A DNA stretch of 64,000 nt from Cloacibacterium normanense (GTDB lineage: Bacteria > Bacteroidota > Bacteroidia > Flavobacteriales > Weeksellaceae). This document shows, piece after piece, positions 46,088 through 55,011 of this stretch. The notes below the pieces were generated by a model. That model ran no database searches and had not been told where the DNA came from. It saw only the letters and a list, made by a program, of their open reading frames with translations. Each line of letters starts with the position of its first letter. Position 1 is the first letter of the stretch. Position numbers and translations under genes: made by a program. The DNA lies in the NCBI RefSeq assembly GCF_003860565.1, contig NZ_CP034157.1, positions 1-64,000 on the forward strand. Direction: 5' to 3'.

Positions 46088-46101
46088 AAAATCCCGAAAA
46101 T
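46088..46101 (+). terminator. Left arm of a terminator split by IS copy 2
   Basis: AAAATCCCGA (46088-46097) is the left arm; its complement TCGGGATTTT is at 47533-47542. Removing the IS and one duplicate restores a 10-bp stem with loop AAATGC, between the convergent cupin and rocD genes. Confidence 0.85.
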
Positions 46102-46128
46102 AGACTGCACCCAAAAGTTTAGACAAAA

Positions 46129-46917
46129 TTAAACAATATTCTCAAAGGAAAGAGTTCGGTACTGTACCGGACTCTTTCCTTTGAGATTGAGTCTTATTCT
46201 ATCATTGTTGTAATAGTGAATGTACTTCACTATTTCGATCTTAAGTTCCTGAATGGAACCAAACTTTCTGGTATAAAACATTTCTGATTTTATCGTTCCA
46301 AAAAAGTTTTCTATCACCGCATTGTCCAAACAGTTTCCTTTTCGGGACATACTTTGAATAATACCTTTTTCTTTTAACAAGTTTTGGTAATGTTTCATTT
46401 GATATTGCCAACCTTGATCAGAATGTAGAATGATGTTCTGTGTAGATTTTACTTTTCTGAATGATTTCTTTAGCATTCTGATGATTTGGCTAAACACAGG
46501 TCTTTCAGATAAGTCAAAACTGACAATTTCACCATTAAATAAATCGATGATTGGAGATAGGTAAAGTTTATTACCCGATACATTAAACTCTGTAACATCG
46601 GTTGCCCATTTCTGATTAGGAGCGTCCGATTTGAAATTCCTCTGTAGAACATTGGGCGCAATTTTCCCTTGCTCTCCCTTGTAAGATTTATATTTCTTCA
46701 CTCGGATAATACTCTTTAAACCTAATATTTTCATAAGTCGTAAAACAGTTTTGTGATTAATCAAAATTCCTTTTTCTTTCAAAAGCAAAGTAATTCTTCT
46801 ATAGCCCAACCTTCCTTTGTGACGATGATAAATCTGCTTAATCATTTCTTTTATTTCCGCATATTTATCTTTCATTTGAAAGCGTTTTTGATAGTAATAA
46901 AAACTGCTTCTTGCCAT
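46129..46917 (-). CDS. IS3-family transposase OrfB (DDE integrase domain), copy 2
   Basis: The 262-residue frame is the copy of the one at 22290-23078. It differs in three residues that I can see (N to K in the NQIYHRH segment, T to I in TLGLKS, T to A in KSDTPNQ). All catalytic residues (WATDVTEF, HSDQGWQY, NAVIENFF) are kept, so it is likely functional. It is expected to be made as an OrfAB fusion. Confidence 0.92.
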   Translation of the reverse strand: MARSSFYYYQKRFQMKDKYAEIKEMIKQIYHRHKGRLGYRRITLLLKEKGILINHKTVLRLMKILGLKSIIRVKKYKSYKGEQGKIAPNVLQRNFKSDAPNQKWATDVTEFNVSGNKLYLSPIIDLFNGEIVSFDLSERPVFSQIIRMLKKSFRKVKSTQNIILHSDQGWQYQMKHYQNLLKEKGIIQSMSRKGNCLDNAVIENFFGTIKSEMFYTRKFGSIQELKIEIVKYIHYYNNDRIRLNLKGKSPVQYRTLSFENIV

Positions 46918-46958
46918 CGATGTACAATGCAGTAGTACTGCTAAATCAAAGTCCTGCC

Positions 46959-47483
46959 TTAACTCTTCGATGGCTTTGGATTTTTCCTTTCCTGAATTAA
47001 GGCGTCTAACTTTTTTAAAATGGCGTTCTGGGCTTCTAAATAATAAATCCTCTCCAACAGTTCTTCCTCCCTTGTTAAGGGCTTGCCTGTTTTCTTTTTT
47101 TTTCGCTTGTAATTACTCATGGTTTTAGGTCTTCCTTTGGGTCTGTTTTCTAAACCTAAAATACCATTTTTTTTGTAATTACGCTGCCAACTAAGAATAC
47201 TGGACTCCGCAGGAATATTAAACCTTCTCGACGCTTCTTTTAAACTTAAATTCTCTTTCTCAATTACTGATAAAATCTTTAATTTAAAATCTTTTGTGTA
47301 ATGCGTATTGGAAAGCCGAACAAGTCCTGAAACTCCATAAAGTTCATAAAATTTTATCCATTTACGAACCAATGAACCACAAACTCCAATGCGTTTTCCT
47401 AAATCGTCTGTTCCAATATCCCCTTTGTGATATCTCTTTATAGCTTTTAATTTAAAGTCTAATGAATATTTACTTTTTCCCAT
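46959..47483 (-). CDS. IS3-family OrfA, double helix-turn-helix protein, copy 2
   Basis: This is the partner of the OrfB at 46129-46917 and the near-identical copy of 23120-23644 (174 residues from ATG 47483). Visible changes are V to L in YSVDFK, R to K in NRPRGRPK, K to E in REEKLLE and E to Q in LEAENAI. The two helix-turn-helix units and the coiled coil are unchanged. Confidence 0.9.
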   Translation of the reverse strand: MGKSKYSLDFKLKAIKRYHKGDIGTDDLGKRIGVCGSLVRKWIKFYELYGVSGLVRLSNTHYTKDFKLKILSVIEKENLSLKEASRRFNIPAESSILSWQRNYKKNGILGLENRPKGRPKTMSNYKRKKKKTGKPLTREEELLERIYYLEAQNAILKKLDALIQERKNPKPSKS

Positions 47484-47527
47484 AAAAAATACCCCTAAAA
47501 AGTGTCTAACTTTTTGGGGGCAGTCCA

Positions 47528-47542
47528 AATGCTCGGGATTTT
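47528..47542 (+). terminator. Right arm of the terminator split by IS copy 2
   Basis: AATGC (AAT is the target duplicate) then TCGGGATTTT. It pairs with 46088-46097. Confidence 0.85.
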
Positions 47543-47544
47543 TT

Positions 47545-48783
47545 TTATTTTTTATAATTCAAGATTACTTTTTCTATAATGGCTACACATTCTAACAGTT
47601 GTTCTTTGGTAATTACCAATGGTGGGGCTAGTCTTATAATATTGCCATGAGTAGGTTTGGCTAATAAACCATTTTCGGCAAATTGCATACAAAGATTCCA
47701 TGCAGTAGGTGATTCAGGAGTGTCATTCACCAAAATAGCATTCAATAAGCCTTTTCCTCTTACGTGATAAATCAAATCTGTTTTTGAAATGATTTTTTGA
47801 ATTTCTGCACGGAAAAATTTTCCTAATTCTTCTGCTCTTTCTGATAATTTTTCTTCTTCTACTACATCCAGGGCAGCTACTGCAACTGCGCAAGCTAATG
47901 GATTCCCTCCAAAAGTAGAACCATGCTGACCAGGATGGATAACTTGCATAATGTTATCATTTGCCAAAACAGCAGAAACTGGATACATTCCTCCAGAAAG
48001 TGCTTTTCCTAAAATAAGAATATCTGGTTGTACATTTTCATGGTGACAAGCGATTAATTTTCCTGTTCTAGCAATACCCGTTTGAACTTCGTCAGCAATG
48101 AAAAGAACATTATGTTTTTTACACAATTCTGAAGCATTTTTTAAATATCCTTCATCTGGAACATAAACACCAGCTTCTCCTTGAATAGGCTCTACTAAAA
48201 ATGCAGCGATGTGTTGTGCTTCATCTTCTAAAACCTTGGCTAATGCTTCAATATCGTTATACGGAATTCTTAAAAATCCGGGTGTAAATGGTCCGTAATT
48301 ATTGTGTGCATCTTTGTCATTAGAAAAAGAAACAATCGTGGTAGTTCTTCCGTGGAAGTTATTTTCACAAACGATGATTTTAGCATAACCATCTTTAATT
48401 CCTTTAACTTCGTAACTCCATTTTCTTGCAAGTTTAATGGCAGTTTCTACGGCTTCTGCACCAGAATTCATCGGGAGAACTTTGTCAAATCCGAAAAGCG
48501 AAGTGATTTTTTTCTCGTATTCTCCTAAGTTTGAATTGTAGAACGCTCTAGAGGTAAGAGAAAGTTTCTGAGCTTGTTCTGTAAGTGCTTTTACAATTTT
48601 GGGGTGAGAATGTCCTTGATTTACTGCAGAATATGCTGATAGAAAATCAAAATATTGTTTCCCTTCTACATCCCAAACATATACACCTTCTCCTTTTTCT
48701 AATACAACAGGAAGCGGATGATAGTTGTGAGCACCATGTTTATCTTCTAAATCTATATAATATTGAGCGTTTTTTGTAGACAT
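47545..48783 (-). CDS. rocD: Ornithine--oxo-acid transaminase
   Basis: RocD moves the delta-amino group of ornithine to 2-oxoglutarate, giving glutamate semialdehyde, with pyridoxal phosphate. The 412-residue class III aminotransferase has [29 protein letters not shown] near the N-terminus, [16 protein letters not shown] near 105, [13 protein letters not shown] near 230 and the PLP lysine in [15 protein letters not shown] near 260. Two features favour RocD over acetylornithine aminotransferase: YSAVNQGH and the N-terminal [13 protein letters not shown]. The IS removed the continuity of its terminator, 3 bp from its stop. Confidence 0.92.
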   Translation of the reverse strand: MSTKNAQYYIDLEDKHGAHNYHPLPVVLEKGEGVYVWDVEGKQYFDFLSAYSAVNQGHSHPKIVKALTEQAQKLSLTSRAFYNSNLGEYEKKITSLFGFDKVLPMNSGAEAVETAIKLARKWSYEVKGIKDGYAKIIVCENNFHGRTTTIVSFSNDKDAHNNYGPFTPGFLRIPYNDIEALAKVLEDEAQHIAAFLVEPIQGEAGVYVPDEGYLKNASELCKKHNVLFIADEVQTGIARTGKLIACHHENVQPDILILGKALSGGMYPVSAVLANDNIMQVIHPGQHGSTFGGNPLACAVAVAALDVVEEEKLSERAEELGKFFRAEIQKIISKTDLIYHVRGKGLLNAILVNDTPESPTAWNLCMQFAENGLLAKPTHGNIIRLAPPLVITKEQLLECVAIIEKVILNYKK

Positions 48784-48804
48784 AAATGTATTATTGAATT
48801 TTTA

Positions 48805-48812
48805 CAAATTTA
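48805..48812 (-). promoter_or_regulatory. -7 promoter element, rocD
   Basis: TAAATTTG on the minus strand matches TAnnTTTG, 21 bp upstream of the ATG. Confidence 0.52.
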
Positions 48813-48835
48813 CATTTTAATTTTAGAATTTTTCA

Positions 48836-48872
48836 AAAAAAAAAGTTGCCTTTTTCAAGACAACTTTTTCAT
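48836..48872 (-). terminator. Rho-independent terminator after accC
   Basis: AAAAGTTG (48841-48848) pairs with CAACTTTT (48861-48868), 14 bp after the accC stop; the A-run to the left is the T-tract on the minus strand. Confidence 0.75.
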
Positions 48873-48886
48873 TTATTTAAAACATT

Positions 48887-50245
48887 TTAAATAATGTTTT
48901 CGTAAGATTTATCCATTACAAAATCTTCCATAAATTTAGTGGTGTAGTTTCCTGCAAGATAATCAGGATGTTCCATCAATTGTCTATGGAATGGGATTGT
49001 GGTTTTAATACCTTCAATATAGAATTCTTCTAATGCACGTTTCATTTTTGCAATTGCTTCTTCTCTAGTCTGTGCTGTAGTGATGATTTTAGCAATCATA
49101 GAGTCGTAGTTAGAAGGAATGGTATATCCTTTGTAAACGTGAGTGTCTACTCTTACTCCGTGACCTCCAGGAATATTCAATTCAGTGATTTTTCCAGGAC
49201 TTGGACGGAAGTCATTAAAAGGATCTTCTGCATTAATTCTACATTCTATAGAGTGTAATTTTGGATAGTAATTTTTGCCAGAAATTGGTTGGCCAGCAGC
49301 TAATAAAATTTGCTCTCTAATCAAGTCAAAATCTACTACTTGTTCAGTAATAGGGTGCTCTACTTGAATTCTGGTATTCATTTCCATGAAATAGAAATTT
49401 CTATGTTTGTCTACTAAGAATTCTATAGTTCCTACACCTTCATAACCAATATATTCTGCAGCTTTTACAGCAGCTTCTCCCATTTTTTCTCTCAATTCTT
49501 CGGTCATGAATGGAGATGGAGTTTCTTCAGTTAATTTTTGGTTTCTTCTCTGAACAGAGCAATCTCTTTCTGAAAGGTGACAAGCATTGCCATATTGGTC
49601 TCCAGCAATTTGAATTTCGATATGTCTTGGTTCTTCAATAAGTTTTTCCATATACATACCTCCATTTCCGAAAGCTGCAGTAGCTTCTTGTACAGCAGAA
49701 TCCCATAAATCTCTTAGATTTTCTGCTTTCCAAACAGCACGCATTCCTTTTCCACCACCACCAGCTGTAGCTTTAATCATTACAGGATAGCCAATTTCTT
49801 CGGCTAATTTAGCAGCGGTTTCATAGTTAGGAACTAAGCCATCAGAACCAGGAACGCAAGGAACACCAGCTTCCTTCATGGTAGATTTAGCCGTAGCTTT
49901 GTCTCCCATTTTTTCTATTTGCTCTGGAGTAGCACCAATGAATTTTATTCCATTTTTCTCACAAATTCTTGAGAAATTTGCATTCTCTGATAAGAATCCG
50001 TAACCAGGATGGATAGCATCAGCATTGGTAATTTCTGCAGCAGCAATGATATTAGAAATTTTAAGATAAGAATCTTTACTTACAGGTGGTCCTATACAAA
50101 CAGCTTCGTCTGCAAATCTCACATGCAAGCTGTCTTTGTCTGCAGTAGAGTAAACTGCTACCGTTTTGATTCCCATCTCTTTACAAGTACGAAGAATCCT
50201 CATAGCAATCTCTCCACGATTGGCAATTAATATTTTTTTGAACAT
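48887..50245 (-). CDS. accC: Acetyl-CoA carboxylase biotin carboxylase subunit
   Basis: AccC carboxylates biotin on AccB using ATP and bicarbonate. The 452-residue ATP-grasp protein has [30 protein letters not shown] at the start, [14 protein letters not shown] near 80, the Gly-rich ATP loop [12 protein letters not shown] near 160, [16 protein letters not shown] near 230 and [26 protein letters not shown] near 285. All catalytic residues are visible. It follows accB by 96 bp and ends in a terminator. Confidence 0.96.
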   Translation of the reverse strand: MFKKILIANRGEIAMRILRTCKEMGIKTVAVYSTADKDSLHVRFADEAVCIGPPVSKDSYLKISNIIAAAEITNADAIHPGYGFLSENANFSRICEKNGIKFIGATPEQIEKMGDKATAKSTMKEAGVPCVPGSDGLVPNYETAAKLAEEIGYPVMIKATAGGGGKGMRAVWKAENLRDLWDSAVQEATAAFGNGGMYMEKLIEEPRHIEIQIAGDQYGNACHLSERDCSVQRRNQKLTEETPSPFMTEELREKMGEAAVKAAEYIGYEGVGTIEFLVDKHRNFYFMEMNTRIQVEHPITEQVVDFDLIREQILLAAGQPISGKNYYPKLHSIECRINAEDPFNDFRPSPGKITELNIPGGHGVRVDTHVYKGYTIPSNYDSMIAKIITTAQTREEAIAKMKRALEEFYIEGIKTTIPFHRQLMEHPDYLAGNYTTKFMEDFVMDKSYENII

Positions 50246-50341
50246 CTTTTTAGAAATTTTAAATTTTAAATTTTTGAATTTTAAATTATTTTAAAATGAA
50301 AAAGATTCACTTAAAATCTATAATTTATAATTTAAAATTAC

Positions 50342-50821
50342 TTATGATGGGTCTACTAAGAATAACGGTTGGTCATATTCTACAGGAGAAGCGTCATCTA
50401 CTAAAATTTTAACAATTTTACCAGAAACTTCTGCTTCAATCTGGTTGAATAATTTCATTGCTTCGATTACACAAACTACTGTGTCATTTTTCACTTCACT
50501 ACCTACATTTACGAATACATCTTTGTCTGGAGATGGTTTTCTGTAGAAAGTACCAATCATAGGAGACTTGATGGTGATGTATTTGCTGTCATCAGAAGTT
50601 GATTCAGTTTTTGTTTCGGCAGCAGGTGCAGCAGCAGGAGCGGCAACTGGTGCAGCAGCAGGAGCTTGATAAGCTACAGGTTGAGGTACATAACTTACTG
50701 CTTCACAACCAGCAAGTGGAGTTTTTATGTTGATTTCGAAATCTTTTGTTTTGTATTTCACTTCAGAAACACCAGCTTTTGCTACGAATCTTATAAGATT
50801 TAATAATTCTTTAGAGTCCAT
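50342..50821 (-). CDS. accB: Acetyl-CoA carboxylase biotin carboxyl carrier protein
   Basis: The 159-residue carrier has an N-terminal helical piece ([32 protein letters not shown]), an Ala/Pro-rich flexible linker (about 52-75) and a C-terminal biotinyl domain with the [12 protein letters not shown] motif whose Lys carries biotin (near residue 122). The thumb loop expected in AccB ([14 protein letters not shown]) is present. Its promoter is at 50843-50850. Confidence 0.95.
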   Translation of the reverse strand: MDSKELLNLIRFVAKAGVSEVKYKTKDFEINIKTPLAGCEAVSYVPQPVAYQAPAAAPVAAPAAAPAAETKTESTSDDSKYITIKSPMIGTFYRKPSPDKDVFVNVGSEVKNDTVVCVIEAMKLFNQIEAEVSGKIVKILVDDASPVEYDQPLFLVDPS

Positions 50822-50842
50822 ATATATAATTTTTTACGGCTT

Positions 50843-50850
50843 CAAATATA
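50843..50850 (-). promoter_or_regulatory. -7 promoter element, accB-accC
   Basis: TATATTTG on the minus strand matches TAnnTTTG, 21 bp upstream of the accB ATG. Confidence 0.55.
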
Positions 50851-50863
50851 GTAATAAAACAAC

Positions 50864-50906
50864 AAAAAACCATTCAATTTTTCATAAAAAGAGAATGGTT
50901 TTTTTA
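50864..50906 (-). terminator. Rho-independent terminator after rpmF
   Basis: AAAAACCATTC (50865-50875) pairs with GAATGGTTTTT (50893-50903) across a 17-nt loop. It separates rpmF from the accB promoter, so accBC can be controlled apart from rpmF. Confidence 0.72.
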
Positions 50907-50937
50907 TCGAAAAGAAAAAAGCTACGCTTTTTCTTAA

Positions 50938-51138
50938 TTAGTCTTCAGTAGTTTCTACTTGTTTCTCTAATACTACTTTTCCTCTGTAGTATAGTTTTCC
51001 TTCATGCCAATGTGCTCTGTGATACAAGTGTAATTCACCTGTAGTTGCATCTTTTGCTAATTGAGGAACCACAGCTTTGTAGTGAGTTCTTCTTTTATCT
51101 CTTCTAGTAGATGACTGTCTTCTTTTAGGATGTGCCAT
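50938..51138 (-). CDS. rpmF: 50S ribosomal protein L32
   Basis: The 66-residue protein begins [23 protein letters not shown], the L32 signature, and continues with [23 protein letters not shown] in place of the usual zinc-finger Cys pairs; many Bacteroidota L32 proteins lack them. It follows the yceD-type gene after 31 bp, the common pairing. Confidence 0.95.
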   Translation of the reverse strand: MAHPKRRQSSTRRDKRRTHYKAVVPQLAKDATTGELHLYHRAHWHEGKLYYRGKVVLEKQVETTED

Positions 51139-51169
51139 TTTGTAATTCTTTAAACTTTATGTAAGATTT

Positions 51170-51694
51170 CTATTTTTTGTCTTTTAATTTTTTCAAAGCT
51201 TCCCAACGAGGATCTATTTCGTGGGTTTCTTCTTCTTCAATTTCTTTGGGACTGAATTTTTCGATGAGTTCAAAATCTTCTTCTTTTACATTAGGAGAGA
51301 TTTTTTTCATAGGAATAGATAATATTACTGCTTCGTAACTTGCCTGAGAAATGTTAAAAGCACTATCTCCTTGTGGGATGGTAATTACTTCTTCATTACT
51401 ATCATCATATTCTTCTCCGAATTTTACCAAGAATTTTATTTCGTTTTCTATAGGATGAGTAAATGTTTCGCTGGTGATGTCACAAACTAAATTTACTGTT
51501 CCGTGGATTTTAATCAGGAAATCTAAAAATGTAGAGTGCTTTTCTAATAGTACATCTACGTCTATTTTAGCGCCTGAAAACTCTTGTTCAGTCTCGAATA
51601 AATCAAAGAACGCTTGTTCTACTTCAAATTTAAATTCGTGCTTTCCAGTCTTAAGCCCTGAAAATGCTACGTCATAATTTCTAAATTTGTCCAT
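51170..51694 (-). CDS. DUF177/YceD family protein
   Basis: The 174-residue protein is of the YceD (DUF177) family, which nearly always lies next to rpmF and is linked to 23S rRNA or ribosome assembly. It starts MDKFRNYDVAFSGLKTGKHEFKFEVEQAFFDLFE and contains the family piece VNLVCDITSETFTHPIENEIKFLVKFGEE, in which the Cys is kept, and the C-terminal DPRWEALKKLKD that matches the family's DPRxxxLKKL ending. Molecular function remains unclear. Promoter at 51708-51715. Confidence 0.9.
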   Translation of the reverse strand: MDKFRNYDVAFSGLKTGKHEFKFEVEQAFFDLFETEQEFSGAKIDVDVLLEKHSTFLDFLIKIHGTVNLVCDITSETFTHPIENEIKFLVKFGEEYDDSNEEVITIPQGDSAFNISQASYEAVILSIPMKKISPNVKEEDFELIEKFSPKEIEEEETHEIDPRWEALKKLKDKK

Positions 51695-51707
51695 AAAAAA
51701 TGGTGTG

Positions 51708-51715
51708 CAAAAATA
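51708..51715 (-). promoter_or_regulatory. -7 promoter element, yceD-rpmF
   Basis: TATTTTTG on the minus strand matches TAnnTTTG, 13 bp upstream of the ATG. Confidence 0.5.
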
Positions 51716-51742
51716 AGTTAATTTTTTTAAATAACAAAAGTT

Positions 51743-52831
51743 TTATTCATTTTCTTCTGGTAAATCTTCATCTATACCATTGTCGTGAGCTAAAACTCTT
51801 GGTTTCAAGCGGCTTTCTATGAGGTCTTGATACTCATTTCTATTTTTAAAAATTTTAATCGCTGTAAAAATAGCCTCAGAAAAAGATTGCTCATCTGCTA
51901 AATTTTTCCCTGCAATGTCATACGCTACACCATGATCTGGCGAAGTTCTTATGAAAGGCAATCCAGCAGTGTAATTTACGCCTTCTTCATAAGCTAATGT
52001 TTTAAAAGGAGCTAATCCTTGGTCATGATACATTGCTAGAACAGCGTCAAATGAACTGTATTTCTCTGGTTGGAAGAAACTGTCTGCAGGGAAAGAGCCA
52101 AAAGCTAAAATTCCTTCGTTAAATAATTCTTTGATAGCAGGTTCTATAATTTCTATTTCTTCTTTGCCAATTGCACCGCCGTCTCCAGCATGAGGATTAA
52201 GGCCTAGAATAGCAATTTTCGGTTTTTGGATGCAGAAATCTTCAATCAATGATTGGTTGAGAACTCTTACTTGTTCCTTTATTTTTTGTTTAGAAATATT
52301 TTTAGAAATTTCTGAAACAGGAATATGATGGGTAGAAACTGCAACTTTTAATTTTTCGGTAACGAGGAACATAAGTCCTTTCTTGCCGAATTTTTCTTCA
52401 AAATAACCAGTATGACCAGCATGTTTGAAGCCTTGCTTCATCATCTCGTCTTTATTGATTGGTGCGGTTACCAAAACATCTATTTCTCCTTTCATTAAAG
52501 CATCTGTAGCAGCTTCTAGAGAATCTATAGCCATTTTAGTAGATTCTTCAGTAGGCGTACCGAAGTCTACATTTACATTGTCTTTCCAGAGATTGACAAT
52601 GTTGAGTTTTCCATTAGCGGCTTCTTTGGCACTTTGTACATAATTAAAAGTGGTGTTAATCTTAAACACATTCTTTTGGTAAGAAAATAATTTTCCAGAA
52701 CCGAAAATTACTGGAGTGAAAAAGTCAGTAATGTTTTTGTCTTTCAGTGCCTTTAGGATGATTTCTACGCCTATTCCGTTAAAATCGCCTACTGAAATTC
52801 CTACCTTAATTTTGTGGTGTTTAGAACTCAT
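51743..52831 (-). CDS. pdxA: 4-hydroxythreonine-4-phosphate dehydrogenase
   Basis: PdxA oxidises 4-phosphohydroxy-threonine in pyridoxal phosphate synthesis. The 362-residue protein has KVGISVGDFNGIGVEIILKAL at the start (family GDPxGIG, here GDFNGIG), ALTAPINK-type VTAPINKDEM near 120, HAGHTGYFEEKFG (metal His) near 135, GLNPHAGDGGAIGKEE near 210 and the second metal site AMYHDQGLAPFKTLAYEEGVNYTAGLPFIRTSPDHG near 265-300. It is the first gene of a co-directional cluster with yceD, rpmF, accB and accC. Confidence 0.94.
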   Translation of the reverse strand: MSSKHHKIKVGISVGDFNGIGVEIILKALKDKNITDFFTPVIFGSGKLFSYQKNVFKINTTFNYVQSAKEAANGKLNIVNLWKDNVNVDFGTPTEESTKMAIDSLEAATDALMKGEIDVLVTAPINKDEMMKQGFKHAGHTGYFEEKFGKKGLMFLVTEKLKVAVSTHHIPVSEISKNISKQKIKEQVRVLNQSLIEDFCIQKPKIAILGLNPHAGDGGAIGKEEIEIIEPAIKELFNEGILAFGSFPADSFFQPEKYSSFDAVLAMYHDQGLAPFKTLAYEEGVNYTAGLPFIRTSPDHGVAYDIAGKNLADEQSFSEAIFTAIKIFKNRNEYQDLIESRLKPRVLAHDNGIDEDLPEENE

Positions 52832-52866
52832 TTTTAATTATCTTTGAATTTTAAAATAGATTGTCA

Positions 52867-52874
52867 CAAATTTA
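52867..52874 (-). promoter_or_regulatory. -7 promoter element, pdxA
   Basis: TAAATTTG on the minus strand matches TAnnTTTG, 35 bp upstream of the pdxA ATG, in the 106-bp region shared with divergent ribE. Confidence 0.48.
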
Positions 52875-52937
52875 GTGATTTTTAATTTATAAATCTTTAA
52901 TCTAATATTTTTAAACTTTAACTTATATAAACAAAAT

Positions 52938-53522
52938 ATGTTTACAGGAATAATTGAAGCGACAGGAAAGGTAGAAAAATTGGAAAAACAAGGGACTAAT
53001 GTTGTCTTTACTTTTAGCGGTCCTTTTACACAAGAACTTAAAGTAGACCAGAGTTTAGCGCATAACGGTTGTTGTCTTACAGTGGAGTCTATTGATGGTG
53101 ATTTGTACACGGTTACAGCGATTAATGAAACGCTAGAAAAAACCAATTTGGGCGAATTAAAAGTAGGGAGCGTAGTAAATCTAGAGCGTTGTATGAAAAT
53201 GGAAGGCAGGTTAGATGGTCATATCGTACAAGGTCATGTAGATAAAACTGGCTCAATTGTTGCTATCGAAAATATTAACGGAAGTTATTATCTAACATTC
53301 ACTTACGAAGAAGATGGTTCTTTTACCACAGTTCCGCAAGGTTCTATTACTGTAAATGGAATTAGTTTGACTGTTGCTGATAGCAAAGAAAATCAGTTTT
53401 CTGTGGCGATAATTCCGTACACTTGGGAACATACCAATATGAATACTTTAAAAGTGGGAGACCGTGTAAATTTAGAATTCGATATTATTGGAAAATATGT
53501 AGCCAAGCTTATGAAGAGATAA
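52938..53522 (+). CDS. ribE: Riboflavin synthase, alpha subunit
   Basis: The enzyme makes riboflavin from two lumazine molecules. The 194-residue protein has the start MFTGIIEATGKVEKLEKQG and two lumazine-binding repeats, each with a SLAxNG(x)CLTV / SITVNGISLTV core (AHNGCCLTVESI near 36-47 and QGSITVNGISLTV near 134-146), plus GRLDGHIVQGHVDKTG near 92-107. No FMN riboswitch was seen ahead of it. The sensor kinase gene begins 4 bp after its stop, so they may be co-transcribed. Confidence 0.95.
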   Translation: MFTGIIEATGKVEKLEKQGTNVVFTFSGPFTQELKVDQSLAHNGCCLTVESIDGDLYTVTAINETLEKTNLGELKVGSVVNLERCMKMEGRLDGHIVQGHVDKTGSIVAIENINGSYYLTFTYEEDGSFTTVPQGSITVNGISLTVADSKENQFSVAIIPYTWEHTNMNTLKVGDRVNLEFDIIGKYVAKLMKR

Positions 53523-53525
53523 AAC

Positions 53526-54977
53526 ATGGCATTACATAGCTATAGCTTAAGGACTAAAATTTTTATAGGATTTATGGTAGTCTGTTTTTTCAGTATCATA
53601 GGTTCTACAGCTATGTCTTATCTTATCATCAAAAAATCTACAGATGAACAGAGCGTTACAGAAATGCAAAATAAGTTTGAAGCATTAATGAAAACGCTAG
53701 ATTACGCAGTAAGCCATACTAATATTACTCAAGGCAAAGATTTAGTCAATATTCTCCAAAACGAAATTTACGAGATTTCGGATATCAATAAACATGATGT
53801 AATTCTTTATGATTTACAAGGTAATTATTTAGTTTCCAATAAAGAACTGAATCTTGTAGCACAGAAAAAAATTCCTCATGAAACGTTAATGAATGTTTTG
53901 GAGTCTGACAAAAGAGTAGATGTACAAGAATACGATCAAAAAGTGGGCAGTAATGTCACCTCTTCTTATATGATTCTTAGGAATAACATGTTAGAGCCTA
54001 TTGCGATTGTGTATTTTCCTTTTTATCACAATGATAATATTTATGCAGGTGCATTTAATAAATATGTTCAGTACATTATTTTGGTCAATCTTTTCCTCAT
54101 TTTGTTGAGTATTTGGCTAAGTTGGGTGATTTCTAAAAATTTGACCAAAACCATTACCAGAATTTCAGAACTCATTACCAGAACTACGCTTTTTGGTAGA
54201 GAAATGAAACCGATTAAGTATTTTCAAAATGATGAATTAAGTGGTTTGGTAAAATCTTATAACAAAATGATTTACCAAATTGAAGATCAAAAAATGCTTT
54301 TGGCTAATAAAGAAAGAGAAGAAGCATGGAGAGAAATGGCAAAACAAGTTGCCCACGAAGTGAAAAATCCGCTCACTCCAATGAAGTTGCTCATTCAGAA
54401 TTTTGAGAGAAAATTTGATAAAAATGACCCAGAAATTGACCAAAAAGTCAGAAATCTAAGTCGAAGTTTGGTAGATCAAATCGATTTAGTAGCTACTGTA
54501 GCAAGTGCTTTTTCAGAATTTGCCAAGTTGCCGCCAAAAAATGATGAATCTTTTAATCTAAAAGAAGAATTAGAAAATTTGGTAAGAGTTTTCAATGATG
54601 ATGGTAATATTTATTTCCATGCGAATAAAGATATGATGCCGGTGAGAATGGATAGAATTTATCTTTCTAGGATTTTCACCAATATGATTACCAATGCAAA
54701 ACAAGCAGTTTCTGAACAAAGAAAATCCATCATCAATATAGATGCAGAGCTTTTTAATAAGAAAATCATCATCGTTATAGAAGACAACGGAATTGGTATT
54801 CCTAAAGATAAATTAGAGCAAATCTTCGAGCCTAATTTTACCACAAAAAATTCTGGAATGGGACTCGGTTTGACCATGGTCAAAAAAATGATAGAAGAGT
54901 ATAAAGGCGAAATTTCCGTGAAATCCGAAGAAGGAAAAGGAACCAAATTCACCATCATTCTTCCAACAAACGTTTAA
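53526..54977 (+). CDS. Membrane sensor histidine kinase, NtrY-like, orphan
   Basis: The 483-residue kinase has a first membrane helix (about 12-33), a sensor domain of about 150 residues facing the periplasm, a second helix (about 178-200) and a HAMP linker. The phospho-acceptor box is EMAKQVAHEVKNPLTPMKLL with His near 276. The ATPase has the N box MITNAKQAV, G1 EDNGIGIPKDKLEQIFEPNFTTK and G2 GMGLGLTMVKKM. The H-box form AHEVKNPLTP is that of NtrY-type kinases. No response regulator lies near, so its partner must be elsewhere. It follows ribE after 3 bp; trmN follows after 34 bp. Confidence 0.92.
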   Translation: MALHSYSLRTKIFIGFMVVCFFSIIGSTAMSYLIIKKSTDEQSVTEMQNKFEALMKTLDYAVSHTNITQGKDLVNILQNEIYEISDINKHDVILYDLQGNYLVSNKELNLVAQKKIPHETLMNVLESDKRVDVQEYDQKVGSNVTSSYMILRNNMLEPIAIVYFPFYHNDNIYAGAFNKYVQYIILVNLFLILLSIWLSWVISKNLTKTITRISELITRTTLFGREMKPIKYFQNDELSGLVKSYNKMIYQIEDQKMLLANKEREEAWREMAKQVAHEVKNPLTPMKLLIQNFERKFDKNDPEIDQKVRNLSRSLVDQIDLVATVASAFSEFAKLPPKNDESFNLKEELENLVRVFNDDGNIYFHANKDMMPVRMDRIYLSRIFTNMITNAKQAVSEQRKSIINIDAELFNKKIIIVIEDNGIGIPKDKLEQIFEPNFTTKNSGMGLGLTMVKKMIEEYKGEISVKSEEGKGTKFTIILPTNV

Positions 54978-55011
54978 CTTTTTTACTTTTCTCATTGAGA
55001 ATTTCTTTAAA

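Larger units (their letters stand above)
46102..47527 (-). mobile_element. IS3-family (IS150-like) insertion sequence, copy 2
   Basis: The element is 1,426 bp, the same length, ends and orientation as copy 1 at 22263-23688. The flanking 3-bp duplication is AAT (46099-46101 and 47528-47530). Differences from copy 1 are scattered single bases, a few changing residues (for example NQIYHRH to KQIYHRH in OrfB). It lies in the loop of a bidirectional terminator. Confidence 0.93.

Noticed and set aside
22263-47527. Composite transposon between the two IS copies
   Set aside because: Each IS has its own 3-bp duplicate and the segment holds core housekeeping genes in normal context.
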